Below are positions 32,426-44,344 of a stretch of 64,000 nucleotides of DNA, piece by piece. The DNA is taken from positions 558,001 through 622,000 of the forward strand of contig JAPEHQ010000004.1 of assembly GCA_027405735.1 (NCBI GenBank), given 5' to 3'. Numbering within the stretch: position 1 is the stretch's first letter; every line of letters starts with the position of its first letter. The position numbers were made by a program, and so were the translations under genes. This stretch comes from Mucor racemosus. Lineage: Eukaryota > Mucoromycota > Mucoromycetes > Mucorales > Mucoraceae. The notes below the pieces were generated by a model. It did not search any database. It had not been told where the DNA came from and was given only the letters and a program-made list of their open reading frames with translations.

Positions 32426-33247
32426 TTATAATTTAGCATTGTCCTTTACAAAGGCTGACCAATCTGCCTTTTGTTTTGTTACAAATGCCATAATACCATG
32501 AGCTGCTTCTTCTGATTGCATCATTTCCAAATATGCCTTTTCAACTCCATCTCGAATACGGATAGCTCTTTGAGCTTCTCCACCTGAACTCACTGTATCT
32601 ACTAGACGTTTAATATTTGACATGGCACCAGGGGCTGATTCTAACAACATTTTGGCGTAATAAGTTACTTGTTGATCTAATTCTTGAGGTGTAGTAGCAA
32701 TAGTACTAAGATATGGTTGTGCTTCTTTGGCTGGTACTCTTCTACCTGTCAACATATATTCCCTAGTCTTTTGAGATCCTAATTCAGGTACAATATACTG
32801 TGAAATAATTGCAGGAATGATACCACGTTTAACTTCTGTCAATGCAAAATAAGCATCTTGATGAACAACACGGATATCTGTCGTAAACACAAGACCAACA
32901 CCACCTCCAAGACAAGGTCCATTTACTCTTGCAATGACAGGTTTAGGGAAACGATATAAAGTCTCATATACTTGAAGTCCATTGATAAAGGAAGCCTTTA
33001 CATCTTGTTCTGATGATGAACTAGTGGCTGCCATGGATAAATCCATACCTGTACAGAAAAACTTACCAGCACCTGTTAATACAACAACTCGAATATCTGA
33101 ATCTTTTTCTAATTGTGCCAAATATTGTAATAAAAGCGAATTCATGGTAGCTGTAAGTGCATTTCCTTTACGTGGACGATTTAATGTAAGTGTGGCTACA
33201 TGATTTTCAATTGATAATAAAACTTGGTCTTCTTTTTGTTCACTCAT
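32426..33247 (-). CDS. Peroxisomal enoyl-CoA hydratase/isomerase family protein
   Basis: A crotonase-fold enzyme acting on acyl-CoA thioesters. The intronless frame of 273 residues has the usual length. Signatures: ENHVATLTLNRPRKGNALTA at the N terminus, GAGKFFCTGMDL (CoA binding), NGPCLGGGVGL (oxyanion hole), and FALTEVKRGIIPAIISQYIV with one catalytic Glu. The LTEVxxGIIPAxIS block resembles bacterial methylglutaconyl-CoA hydratases (LiuC type) of leucine breakdown more than classical enoyl-CoA hydratase. The second Glu of classical hydratases (GGGCEL) is Gly here, so the exact reaction is uncertain. The C-terminal AKL is a canonical peroxisomal targeting signal type 1. It lies 150 bp from the VTS1 start, on the same strand, with its own promoter presumed. 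Confidence 0.9.
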   Translation of the reverse strand: MSEQKEDQVLLSIENHVATLTLNRPRKGNALTATMNSLLLQYLAQLEKDSDIRVVVLTGAGKFFCTGMDLSMAATSSSSEQDVKASFINGLQVYETLYRFPKPVIARVNGPCLGGGVGLVFTTDIRVVHQDAYFALTEVKRGIIPAIISQYIVPELGSQKTREYMLTGRRVPAKEAQPYLSTIATTPQELDQQVTYYAKMLLESAPGAMSNIKRLVDTVSSGGEAQRAIRIRDGVEKAYLEMMQSEEAAHGIMAFVTKQKADWSAFVKDNAKL

Positions 33248-33685
33248 TGTTGATTGATTTCACTATTTTTTATAAAGAGAGAAAACAGGTATCTTTTTAT
33301 AATGCAATAATAATAAAGTAAAATATGGGGAAGAAAATAGTTTCTCTCACATGATTACACCTTACCAATGCGAATTGGCTTGCATTTGGTTTATGAAAGT
33401 TACACATAGAAATCCCACACTCTTCTTTCTCTATCATTCATAGGACCAAAAACAGCGCTTTATTTTGTTCGTGCCTACCTTTAAAGAAATTTTATGAGTG
33501 CTATAAACATGTTGTAAAAACAATAACATATACAAAAACACTTCCAAACATGTTTAGTTTAATATAGTATTTTTTGTTTTTAGAATATCATTGATAAGCA
33601 TCCGATGATTACATTATTAACAATATTTATGGGATAAAAACACATTCTTTTTTAATTAAAGGGTATAAGAAAAGATGCATTAAAC
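33248..33685. other. Intergenic, promoter region of the enoyl-CoA hydratase gene
   Basis: AT-rich with no coding frame. It holds the 5' leader and promoter of the gene at 32426-33247 and the 3' region of the gene at 33686-35723. Confidence 0.6.
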
Positions 33686-35723
33686 TCATCTAATCTCCAT
33701 GATCATTTCCATAATCATATTTTTAGCTGTTATAAAATCACCTTGAGAAGATCTCAAGAAATCATTAATATAATGTCTATCCAACCTGGGGAATAAAGCA
33801 CACAATTCATCCAATGTAATTTCCCATTCTTCCATCATGAAAGGTGTTAATTTAGTGGATAAACCATAATAACCTTGTGATTTCTTATTATTATTTGATA
33901 CTAATGAAGATCTTCTGCTAGGCCTTACTGTAGCAGGCTGTTGTGTTGATGGTGGTGGTTGATAATGATCTCTTCCTCGTCTTGTTGTTGGTGGTTGATC
34001 GTAGTAGGGCTGTTCATCATAATCATAATAAGTTGATGTGGGTGCGTTATGGTAGTAGTAATCTTCATTGCGAGAGCTACTTCTTCTTCGTCTAGGTGGC
34101 TCCATAGAAAGATGATAATCTTGTTCATTTATCATGTGTTGCCTACTGTTATTATATCTATTTCTATCTGCTACCATGGATGATGAACTTCTTTGTCGGA
34201 GTGGAGGAGGAGGATGTGGTTGTGGAATAGGAGCTCCGTAATTTCTAGGTCGCTCATTTTCATATTCATAATCATTATACATTGTACTATGGCTGTATTG
34301 ACGTTGATATTCATCATCTTCAATATCATCATATGGAACGGTATCTTGATAATATGGATCATAAGGATAATCAGGCTGTTGCTGTTGTCGATGTAGCTGA
34401 CGATTTGAGTTTGTCTTTTTCAGAATAGATACAGGTTGAACAGATTGAGATCTATTTGTGGAAGGTGTCAGTTGATCTTCTAATGGTGAGAATGAACTTT
34501 GAATGGGCGATACGGATGCATTTGCTGTTGCAATAGGAATGTCACTAGTCTGACCATGATAACCATCAAAATATTCCTCCCCATCATCATAATCTTGCGG
34601 AGTTATATCAGAAGGCGAATGAACCATATCCGCATTATCCATATACATCGAGTTTGCACTAGGTGATACTGACAGATTACTGCTACTGTATCTATGATGT
34701 AAAAGTGGTGTAGAACGATTAAGCAGCTCATCACCCAATTGCAATTGTTGAGCACGAAGATCGCCTCTTGATTTAGCCTTTATTTTGAATATACCCATTA
34801 CTTTTTTAGGTTCTCTCGTTGCTGGAGGTGTATATCCAAACCAATCATCTGGAGGTCCCTTTTGTGTTTGTTTGATGATCCATGGAACCAAATCAGTTGG
34901 TGCCTCCATGCAATCAAGATATGCGTTATCTATACAGCACGATACATAATCAATCTCGAGCAAAATTTTAAAAAAAACATGTGCACGTTTACTTACTGTA
35001 CATATCAATTCTGTCTTGACGGGATTCGATTTGTTTTATCTGTTTTCTTCGAATAGGAATATGCTGTACTGCATCTAATGCTTCCATATGTTGTTGCTGT
35101 TGTTGTTGCTGTTGTTGATAAATATTCATCACTTCATTATCTTCTTGAGCCCAATTATCATCAATAATACGTCTTTCATAAGAAGGACTGGTGTGATTTC
35201 TTTGCTTTGGTTTACAAATGTTGATAGCATCTAGTAATGAATTATGGCTTGTCTTTCGGCTTGGACCCTGTTGAGATGCACCATCATTTTGCTGATAGTC
35301 TTGGTGCATGGAATTTCGACTAGATTTTCGAGAAAGAGGTGCTAAGAATTGTTTTACATCTTCAATGAATGAGGATGCTCGACTACTAGGTCTTGATGGT
35401 GTTGGACTTGGTGCTAATGAAGAAGTGTATGCATCATTCATGGAAGGCATGCTCTTTCTTCGATCCATTTTAGCGGTTGGTGGTGAAAGCAAACTACTGC
35501 TACTAATGCTGTTACTACTGCTACCGAGGTTTTTTAGTTTGTCAGCTACTTCTAAGATAAAAGATCTTGATCGAGTTCTTTTTTTGATGGAACATTCAGG
35601 ACATACATTCACATTATTACTGCCAACTTTGAGGGTACTGTTTGATTCAAATGGTAAGATTTTATTGCATTTATAGCATGTAACGTATGAATACTGTTGA
35701 TCTGGTGTGAGCAATCTAGACAT
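33686..35723 (-). CDS. Low-complexity protein with N-terminal CxxC pairs and C-terminal CUE-like domain
   Basis: Two exons (35723-34997 and 34929-33686) give 656 residues. I do not recognise a named orthologue. Residues 14-45 carry two CxxC pairs (CYKCNK and CPECSIKK), a possible small zinc finger. A long disordered middle follows, rich in Ser, Pro, Arg and Gln, with RRKSMPS and SRKSSRNS phosphorylation-like motifs and many Tyr/Asp residues. A conserved-looking block at the start of exon 2 reads AYLDCMEAPTDLVPWII, then GPPDDWFGYTPP. The last 45 residues (EEWEITLDELCALFPRLDRH, then DFLRSSQGDFITAKNMI) fit the helical CUE ubiquitin-binding fold, with the typical FP motif. A role in ubiquitin-linked trafficking or signalling is inference only. 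Confidence 0.82.
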
Positions 35724-35769
35724 TGCACAATTAGTTATGTAATTTACATCAATCCCGATTATATAATTA

Positions 35770-36265
35770 TTACTCTTCTTCTATTTCATCACTATCGCTT
35801 TCAATTAGAATAGGTCTTTCAAAGCTTAAATCATCGCTAGAAGGATTGTTCACTTCTCTTTGCTGTTGCGGACGATAATGCTGATCAAACCCCATTGTTT
35901 CTGCTATTACATCATCAGATGTTTGATATTGCTGCACATCTTTTGAAAACTTTTCAAAAGGAACATCTACTTTTCTATATTAATCCAAGTTTATATGACG
36001 TGAATCAAGTTTTAAAGCATACCGATAAGATGTTCAATTTCATTATATAAATCTTCTACGGTGTCTGCTATATAATTGCCATGTTAAATCAATTGCAGTA
36101 TAAAATTAGTCTAAACAAATTACCAGTCTGATATTCTTGTAACATGGCTCTATAATAAAAATGAAGAAGGTTAAGTACGAGAAAAGGAAAAGAAATATTA
36201 ATGTTTTTGACTTTTGGTATTAAGGGCAAAAACAGAGTGAAAACATACTTCCAAAAACGGTACAT
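35770..36265 (-). CDS. Small acidic protein, four short exons
   Basis: Found by splicing. Exons 36265-36249, 36149-36124, 36067-36023 and 35969-35770 join in one frame to 95 residues and a stop. The product begins MYRFWKAMLQEYQTADTVED, continues LYNEIEHLIVDVPFEKFSKD and ends with an acidic SDSDEIEEE tail. The introns are 56-100 bp with GT-AG ends; the last uses the second of two close AG acceptors, because the first would bring an immediate stop. The tiny 17-base first exon is the weakest part of the model. Family and function are not recognised. It is on the same strand as the CUE-like gene, 46 bp upstream of that gene's start codon, so the two transcripts are very close. Confidence 0.6.
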
Positions 36266-37869
36266 AACACTTTTTTAAATCAACGGTTTGTGTTACAAAA
36301 AGCTTAATCTTTTATATACGTATGTGTGAAGGGAAGGGGGTATATTATGTTGTATCAGCCCATCTTGAAATGTTATAACGGCATATTTCCATAAAAGAAC
36401 ATTTTGTATAAACACCTTCTTATTCTTACCACTTTGTCACTGGACTAGATTTTTAGTATCCTTATCACGATTGTTTTCTTTCTTGAATATATCATTGTAC
36501 ATACTACTATACAAGATACAGCTTCTTTATTCGTGCATAAATTGAACATATTCCTCTTCTTTAGATATCATATACACCTGGTTATATCGAGTTTGTGAGC
36601 ATAAACAGTTTCCTTTTTCATAATATCATCTATATTAGGAATTCCCTGATGAGAACACGGAAATGAGCCGATGATCAGGGACGAAGTGGTTACCGATCCA
36701 TCTTTTTAAAATAAATTCTATTGTTCAAATTTTTATTTATAAACTTTACTTTTACAATGTTTTTAGATATATACTTTTAATACACACACATATATATATA
36801 TATAGATATACTTTGTGCAATTTATAAACCAGAAAAAGATGTCCTAAATCTGGCAGAGATCCAGCGCAATATAATCACATCGAATTCTACCAACAGTTGA
36901 GCAGATCTTAAAAGGTCTCGAGGAAATATAAATATATTTAGCTTTAAAACCAAATCACAGCTAGTGTTTAATGTATTATTATATTAATACGATCTATGTA
37001 CTATGAAAAATCACATTCGCAATATCATACGCCTTTTGATGTATGAAATAGCTGTTGATTCATAATTCATATACATACTATTATGGTGATGGTAAAAATA
37101 AAGATTACAACAGATTCTATAGGGCATCCTTTTAGTTTCCCATCAATATTCATTTATAATAACGTGAAAGTATTGTTGATATAGATATGAGAACCCAAAA
37201 TGCATTTGTATAACAACCGTATTTTGAATAATATGTGCTTCATATTCATGTTTCGCTAATAATGACAAAGACGATGTTGGCGCTTATAACTAATTTTTGG
37301 TTTCCTTGATATCTTGCAATTAGAAATTGATAGACCACCTCAATATCTTTTCAATTGGGTTTTCAAATGACATATACCAAATGTACAATAATCAAATTAA
37401 AAAAAAAAAAATCAATCACAAATTTTATTATACAGAACTAAAACGATAATGACACAAATTAGGTTAATTCGTAATCATTATTTACAATATTCTTGATATT
37501 AAAATAGCTTTGAGAGCTAAATGCAACATTTTTACTCCAAAATTGTCTTGCTGCATCTTATGGTGTTAATGAATGCGAGAATTTCTCGTTTTCAATTATT
37601 AATACCTTTGCCTTTTTTTTCTTTTTTTTTTTTTTTACATTTTCTGCGATTACAATATATGAAACTACAGATGCATATTGCATAATGAAACTAAAAACAA
37701 TTCCAAATGGATTTTGAAGTTTCTGACTAGGGATGTTCTCGAGCCGAGTTTGCATTTGTAAATTTGGCTGGCAAAACCTGGCCCGACAACAACGCTACTT
37801 TTGACATTCTGAATTTGACATCTAGTTACCATAATACGTAAAACCACAATACGCTGAAACTTTGATATG
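36266..37869. other. Intergenic
   Basis: No supported gene. A TA-rich microsatellite lies at about 36790-36806. Short frames at 37558-37880 (-) contain a poly-Lys run from a homopolymer and run into the border of the repeat beyond; they are treated as chance. Confidence 0.5.
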
Positions 37870-38965
37870 TAATAAAACATTGAAAAACAAGAAGATTTAG
37901 CATAAAAACCTTTAAGTGCAAGCTTATTAAAATCTCGAGATATTTGGCATCTTAGGTTGAGTTTTTAAGGGGGTAAAAGCAAGTATTTCACATTTGAAGC
38001 CTTTATACTCGCTGAGAAAGTAACATGAATAGAAATAAGTCTTTTGTTGATATTCTGTAGCATATCAAGTATAGCCCTACATTTTTCATTTCCTGATAAT
38101 CTATTGAAATGGGGGCACGCTCCGATTTTGAATATCACCATATAAAATTGTATAATTAGATATGCACAGGTGACTGAGCTTCAATTCAAAAAGTGTTCAA
38201 ATGGAAAAAAAATCCAAAAAAATCCAAAAAAAACCTTGTATGTTTAATTGCTCACAAAAATGCATAGTAAGTTGAACTAGTGTATTAAATATCTTGGGTT
38301 CAGTTTTTAATTTTGAATCGATTGTTGTAGGTTTTGAAAATGTTTTTCTCATAAAATCTCTAGTAAATTTCATGTCAAATTTTAACGGTTTTTGATCAAA
38401 AAGTACCCTTCATTCAAATGCAACCCTAAAATATTTTATTTTCACATTATGCGCTACAAAATTATCTACAGAATGAGTATTTATACGTAGCTGTAACGCT
38501 ATTTTTTGTGGGGATATTAATTTTTTTTGATCATTTTTTTTGGTCGGCGAAAATTTACCCTTGTATATCCTCGTCCAAAATGGATCCTTTTTGTCATCAC
38601 CAAAAATCAATCCTTCAATCTCAATTTTCTCGATGGAAAATCAATATTTTTTGACGAGGTAAAATTTGTTAGATAGATGCTAATGAGTACTATCCTATGG
38701 TTTTAGTTTTGCATACCTGTCATCCCTTCATGGATCTCTATAACAGAAAAAGTGCTCTCACAAATTTTATAAAAAAATAAAAAGTCTCCACAACGATCCA
38801 AAAACTAGATATCCTGATAGAGAATGAAAAATAAAGTAGACTTTACTTAATAACCATCATTGCAATGCCTTAGTATCTTTTCGACTTATTTTTATTTCAA
38901 ATGCGGTTTCTCACTTTTAAGCTGGCCATTTCTGCATCATTCAAATTTATGAAACAATTACTATC
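37870..38965 (-). repeat. Unclassified 1.1-kb repeat, family B, copy 1
   Basis: Inverted relative to the copies at 44345-45478 and 45940-47068. Shared landmarks include TCGAGATATTTGGCATC, GGGGGCACGCTCC, the GGATTTTTTT doublet, GGGTTGCATTTGAATG and AAATTTGAATGATGCAGAAA. No intact frame was found. A peptide-like block, TRIYKGKFSPT ... ISPQKI, can be read in one frame and resembles a block in family A (MRVYRGKIE ... ISPRKI), hinting at remote common ancestry of the two families. Confidence 0.8.
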
Positions 38966-39430
38966 ATATATTTAATTATGCAGGATATTTGTATGTACGG
39001 CTAGTTTGTATAAAAGAAAGAGGTACTGGATTGCTTCATATAAACAGGGCTTCAATAGATTGATTTTTTGGTTGATTCATTTATGATTAATTCGGATAAA
39101 AAAAGAACAATGACCTTATTAAAACTGGAGGTCTCTTATTGCGTACATTTAAATGCTATGTAGTTTGTTATAGTTTTGAGTATAAATTGAATTAATAGTT
39201 GAATAAGGTGGATTTATTGTCTCTTCTCATGTGGCTCTAAAAATTAAAATGGCAGTTCGTTGTTTCTATTGTTGTTGTAATATTATTGTATCAAAAATGC
39301 GAGAATTTTTATTAAGCGTAAAATTTATAATATAATCGCAGTAAACATACTAAAAGTAGCCAATTTTCTGTTCAATAATAACAAATGTGTTTGCGACGAT
39401 ATAAAATTAATTGGCTTTTTTCTCACCTTG
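38966..39430. other. Spacer before F-box relic
   Basis: AT-rich, nothing recognised. Confidence 0.45.
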
Positions 39431-39439
39431 CTTAATTTA

Positions 39440-41420
39440 ACAAACTCTTCAACAAAATTTCAATTAACAACTGGAATAAAGCACCATTCGAGATTTTACA
39501 AAGAATTTTTGAATTTAACAAATTAGACCCTGATCACCATATATCAGACTTTGAGATATTTCAGCATGTGTGTAAAGGTTAGAATAGAGCGGCTCAAGAA
39601 GCATTGTATTATGGTATAAGTGTAGATAGAGAGAGTAGTGCACAAGATTTTGTATACACTATCAACAAGAAAAATCCCTTTCTCGGTATACAGTACTTGT
39701 AAAGAAATTGATGTTTTACGGCGGATTTACAAGGCTCAACCATACTGATTTAATACTCGAAATTATTATTAATCGTTATACAAGAATCACTGATATGCAT
39801 GCAGTCAAACAATCTCAAAAGGAAACTACGTGGACTTACCTCGTCTCAGAAAATAATCACTTAAAACACACAAAATTATTCAATAAACAAAATGAACAAA
39901 GAGAAGCTCTTCTTTTCCTCTTTACGTAGCTTTTGCCTTCAAATATAAAGAAACAATCACTATGAAGAAAAAATCTCTTAATTCTCTTAATTGTGCCACA
40001 TTAAGGAAAATAAGAAAATTTTCACTGCTTATTTTTTTAAAATTTTATCTTATTTTTCTTAATGCGGCACAATTAAGAGAATTAAGGGATTTTTTCTTCA
40101 TAGTGAATAACTCAGTTGCAAATGTCTATCAATAACTCGGGGTGTATCTTGCATAATCATCAAGAGCACCGTAATTTGCTAGCACTTTTACCCTTTTTCC
40201 AATCCTCCTTAAAATATTTGCGTGTAGTTAGTTTGAGAAAAATCAACTTGCAGATCTGAATTGACTGAAAGATTCCCTGTGGTGAAACTGTACGAATTTT
40301 GAATTTTGATACTTTAATCTGGCCTAAAACATCCAAACCATTATACGATGATGTCAAAAAGAATGTGGTTATAAAAACACTCCTTATTAATTATGTCGAT
40401 ATTTCTGCCACTTGTCTTCAATATTTCTCAAACAAACTTGGATAAGCTACAGATCACTGGTAATTCTCGTCATTCAACATTCAACGAAGAATTGAAATGG
40501 TGGGATAAGCCTGCAAATTTATGCTTACCTCTCCAAAAATACAATATAAGTACTAACTTTACAACATTAAAAAGAATTGTTAAATGTTTATTGAGAGAAA
40601 TAGGACCTATCAACACCTAGAAACTGACACTATTAACATCCAATGCACCTTCAAACATATACGCTAATTATATTTTAGTCCTAACAAAAGATAAAAACTC
40701 TTTGGAACTTCTGTTCAATCACTTTGATATAGAACGATTCGCGTCTTCCAGTGTTAGTACACCGTTACATTTATACTATCCAAATGTAATCAAAATAATA
40801 GCAGAAAACATGGATAAATTCTACGGCAGACGCACAATTAGAGTTCCCAAGTTTCTTTCATCAATCACAGTAACCAGTGTGAGCCGATATTTTACATCAG
40901 AAGCAATTATATACCAGATAAGATAAAATCTATCAAGAAATTTAACGAAAGAAACAGGCGTATTTTCAGTGCAATAGCATCATCTTCAATTGACTAAACC
41001 AGTGAATCGTTTTTACATTCTGATAAAATAATATTCTGTGATTCGCCTTTTAAAGATTACAATAAATTCCGGAGAAATCTACACATTACTGAGCTATGCT
41101 TGAAAAATTTAATCATATACCACAAAGTATCTTCAGATATACTGTATCACAGATAATTCCGATTATTACAAGGCTTATTATAGATGCATGCTCTATTCTC
41201 ATGGATAAACGCCATGGTATCAAGATCTTTCTCTCACGAACAATCGTAAGCAGCTTGTGTTTCAAAATAACATTATTTGTAAATTCTATAGAGTATGGAT
41301 GCGGACCAGACGAGACCTCTAGGTTTGAAAATAATGATTTGTTACACATTGTGGCCACAAAACAATGTCTGATCCTCAAAATTAAAACTGATTTAGGTAT
41401 TCACGTTATTCGTAAATAAA
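39440..41420 (+). pseudogene. F-box-like gene relic, interrupted by a MITE
   Basis: Fragments in the plus frames read FEILQRIFEF, then HHISDFEIFQHVCKG, stop, NRAAQEALYYGISVDRESS. This matches the start of fungal F-box proteins, where CKxWNRAAxEALY follows the F-box; the expected Trp codon is TAG here. Downstream blocks (NLDKLQITGNSRH, KWWDKPANLCLPLQKY, TTLKRIVKCLLREIG) and 41096-41419 resemble the leucine-rich tail of such proteins, with stops and frame changes between them. A 148-bp MITE lies at 39958-40105. F-box proteins recruit substrates to SCF ubiquitin ligases; this copy cannot. Confidence 0.55.
39958..40105. mobile_element. MITE, 148-bp fold-back element
   Basis: Nearly its whole length is an inverted repeat: each end begins CACTATGAAGAAAAAATC (right end as complement, with one change), and arms of about 65 bp continue to a short T-rich centre. 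It is flanked by AAT on both sides (39955-39957 and 40106-40108), which may be a 3-bp target duplication as in Harbinger-type elements. No coding capacity. Confidence 0.88.
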
Positions 41421-42419
41421 GCGATGCAATATCTCATGCAACTGTTGAATATTGAAACGTATTGGCTGGACCTGGGAGTGAGTTTTTGATATGGATCAAA
41501 TGTAGAGATCTAAGCAAATTAACCCTTGAGAGTAATAATAAAATATGTAAAACTTGGAAGAAAAAATATTAGAAACAAGTAGTTATTGAATGCATTAGTG
41601 TTATATTTATTTAATTGGTTTTTTCATACAAAAGAACATATTAAAAATAAAAGTATTATTAGTGCATAAAAAGGCATTTTTCATTTTTATTATATTATAG
41701 AATAGTACTTTTGTTGGTTCTCATGGTATTAAAATACAATGATACTAACAGGATCAACCACGAGAAGGTCAAAGTACATCTGATCCCAAGATGAAAGACT
41801 TATACGGTACCATATAAACCCAACACCCCCTCTTTCATAAACCAAGACAACCATCAGGCATGAACTTAGTAGATACGAATGATAATTCGAGATCCAATGC
41901 ATGAATGCTGTGAAATTTGACTTTATTGTTACTAGGAAATAACAATTAAAGTCAAACAGCATTTGACAAACTAGTTCATTAGATTCACCAAGCTACAAAG
42001 AACTTGTCAATACATCGCTTTTCGTCGGTCGAGCCTTATCGTTCATGAAGGACCGCGAACCTTTCGTCAGCAGCTTTAAGCAGGGTATAAGATATTAGCC
42101 GGCCAGCAAATATAATTATATCTTAAACCCTAACGGAAAGCACTAGCGGCTGCTCTGCCGAACAACTTTTATACTAAAATGTATATATGCACGAAATAAA
42201 ACGTGTATACTGTATACAAAATTGTATGCTAGTATGTTATGAAACCTAAAGTAAGGCTTATAAATCTACCTTCATTTAAACCGCAAGAGAGTGAACTCGT
42301 GAAGTATAGTGGCAATGGATTATTGGCACCGGAAACCTGAAAGAGTCACCTACAAAGAAAAAGAAAGAAAAGAGTAGAAAGATGCTGCGCGAAACCTCAT
42401 TTTTTATGCTACAGTTTCC
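41421..42419. other. Spacer
   Basis: No supported gene. The part at 42020-42170 is less AT-rich than its surroundings (GCCGGCCAGC near 42099) but shows no recognised RNA or protein feature. Confidence 0.4.
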
Positions 42420-43000
42420 TGTGACGTATAGCAGTATATGATGTCAGCCCTATAGCTCTAGTACCTCAATAACCTATACAATACATATCTACTGCAATGA
42501 TAATACAAACCGATATAAAAAAGTATACTAAGTTGGCCTTAGAAATAGTAGCAGCAAATATAGTGTTCCTGGATTTGACAAGTTCCTGATTTAGTTACAT
42601 TTTAAAAGTACGGGAAAACATTTGATGCATGAAAGCAGCAACAGTAACATCAACCACCAACCTAGAATTGAAAAATTGCTTTTATCCAATGCTCAATATC
42701 TAAAAGCTGTAAATAAGGTGCATTGATGTATCTTTTTCATGCAGATATTGCGTTTGACTCCTCTTTTGTATACAAAAAAAAAAAAGGTCAGGATTTTGTA
42801 AGTTCTTAGTATTGATTTCTCAAATTTATTGCCTTTTGGAAAGTTTGAATTATATCAAATAGTTGCTCTCGTCTTGGAACTGCTTTCTATTATTTCTTCT
42901 TGTCTTTAGCGCAATCAAAGATGAGATTATTTTCTTTAATTTTATGAAATGGAGTGCAGAATCTTGTTCTGTTGAGTTTTATTGCCAAAACTGTAACATT
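42420..43000 (+). repeat. Diverged copy of the 47.1-48.0-kb sequence
   Basis: Shares with 47090-47330 the words ATAGCAGTATATG, CACTGYAATGATAATACAAA (with changes), GGCAAGTTCC-like and TTTTAAAAG; then with 47760-47990 the words CTCCTCTTTTGTATACAAA and TATATCAAA. Much is lost between. It indicates an older member of the repeat that flanks the AACS-SLX4 pair. Confidence 0.5.
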
Positions 43001-44344
43001 TACCACGTTACGTTTTTACAAAGAAATGAGTATTTTGATATTTAAATAAAGCAAAATGCTGGCAACTACAGTGAGATATTGTGTAGCTTTGTAAAGGGTT
43101 TTTATGTATGATTCTTGAATCAGATACTGCTTTAAAATCCTTTAAGAAGGTATTCCATTGATTTAAGGGTATCATCTGGGATGTATCCATTGTTGTGCAG
43201 TATTGTAGCTTTACACAGTCATAGCAATGGCTGTTATTCTCCTCAGTCTACCGAGGGAAATGTACGGTTATTTAAGCAAGATGTAAAATCTGCCTTTTTA
43301 TTCTAATCTTTTGTCTTTTTTTTCTACTTGTTTTTTTTACTTATTTTTGTCTACGAATTCTTTTGAGATTTGAGGTATAGTATGCCATTTCTTGTGAAGA
43401 TTATATGATACTTTGCTGCTCTGGTGGACATGGAAAAAGTTACAGTCATCTCAAGACCAATGTTGAACTACAAGATCTTGTTCGCTCGATGCAAGTAAGT
43501 GTGTACCCCTGCTGTACTTGTATATACAGTATAATGATCCAAAATCCTTTGATTTACTTTCCTTTATCAATACTGTTTCACATTTAATTATTTTAATAAA
43601 GGGTTGGTATTATTATAAAGCTATACAGACTCTGTGCTTTCCTTGTCAATTTTTCTTGCATTGCTACACATATCATAATCGACATATTTTGAGAAACATT
43701 TTTTTTTACCACACTCGTCTTTGAATACATCTTCTTTCCTCTGAAAAGACCAACATAAAATTACTTATATTTGGATTCTATCAATTCTGTAGCAAACTAC
43801 ACATAAAGTTTGTTTAATAATTAGGTTGATCTTTTGATATCATCTAAAGATTTAAATATATTAAAATGTCAAATTGTACCACTGGTGCTTCCAAACCAGG
43901 AACTAAACCACGAAGATCTTGTTTTAAGATCTTATTATCAACTCATAATATAGATTAGTAAAATAGTATATATTTATATCACTGAGGTAATGGTAACCCA
44001 TAAATCTTTGCTTTACCTTAAAACATCTTTCATAAACTTAGAAGAGTTATAACTGTATTCCTGTATTGCTTTTTATACATTTTTTACTACATATTCAAAC
44101 ATGCTCGGTATCTCATTGGTGGTAGCTAACGTCACACTAGTCAGACGATGCAAGGTAAAGAGCATGTGTATTTATTCCCTTGTACAACATCTTTAGGGTT
44201 CTAAAAGAAGTCTAAACCTCATCTATAGGATATCTTTCACCAACTATTATCTATTTCTTTCTGTATTTATATGTTATAAAAATACAAATACCCCAATTGT
44301 CATCCTATTCAACATTGTCTCGGCTACAAATTCTATTAATAAGT
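43001..44344. other. Spacer
   Basis: No supported gene. A stretch at 43405-43495 ends in a good donor (CGATGCAAGTAAGT) and might be an exon of a lost gene, but no acceptor or continuation was found. Confidence 0.4.

Noticed and set aside
37558..37880. Minus-strand small proteins next to repeat family B
   Set aside because: One contains a poly-Lys run from a homopolymer and both straddle repeat borders; no family features.
41421..42419. Remnant of ribosomal RNA in the GC-richer patch near 42.1 kb
   Set aside because: No recognisable rRNA or tRNA core sequence or cloverleaf could be seen.
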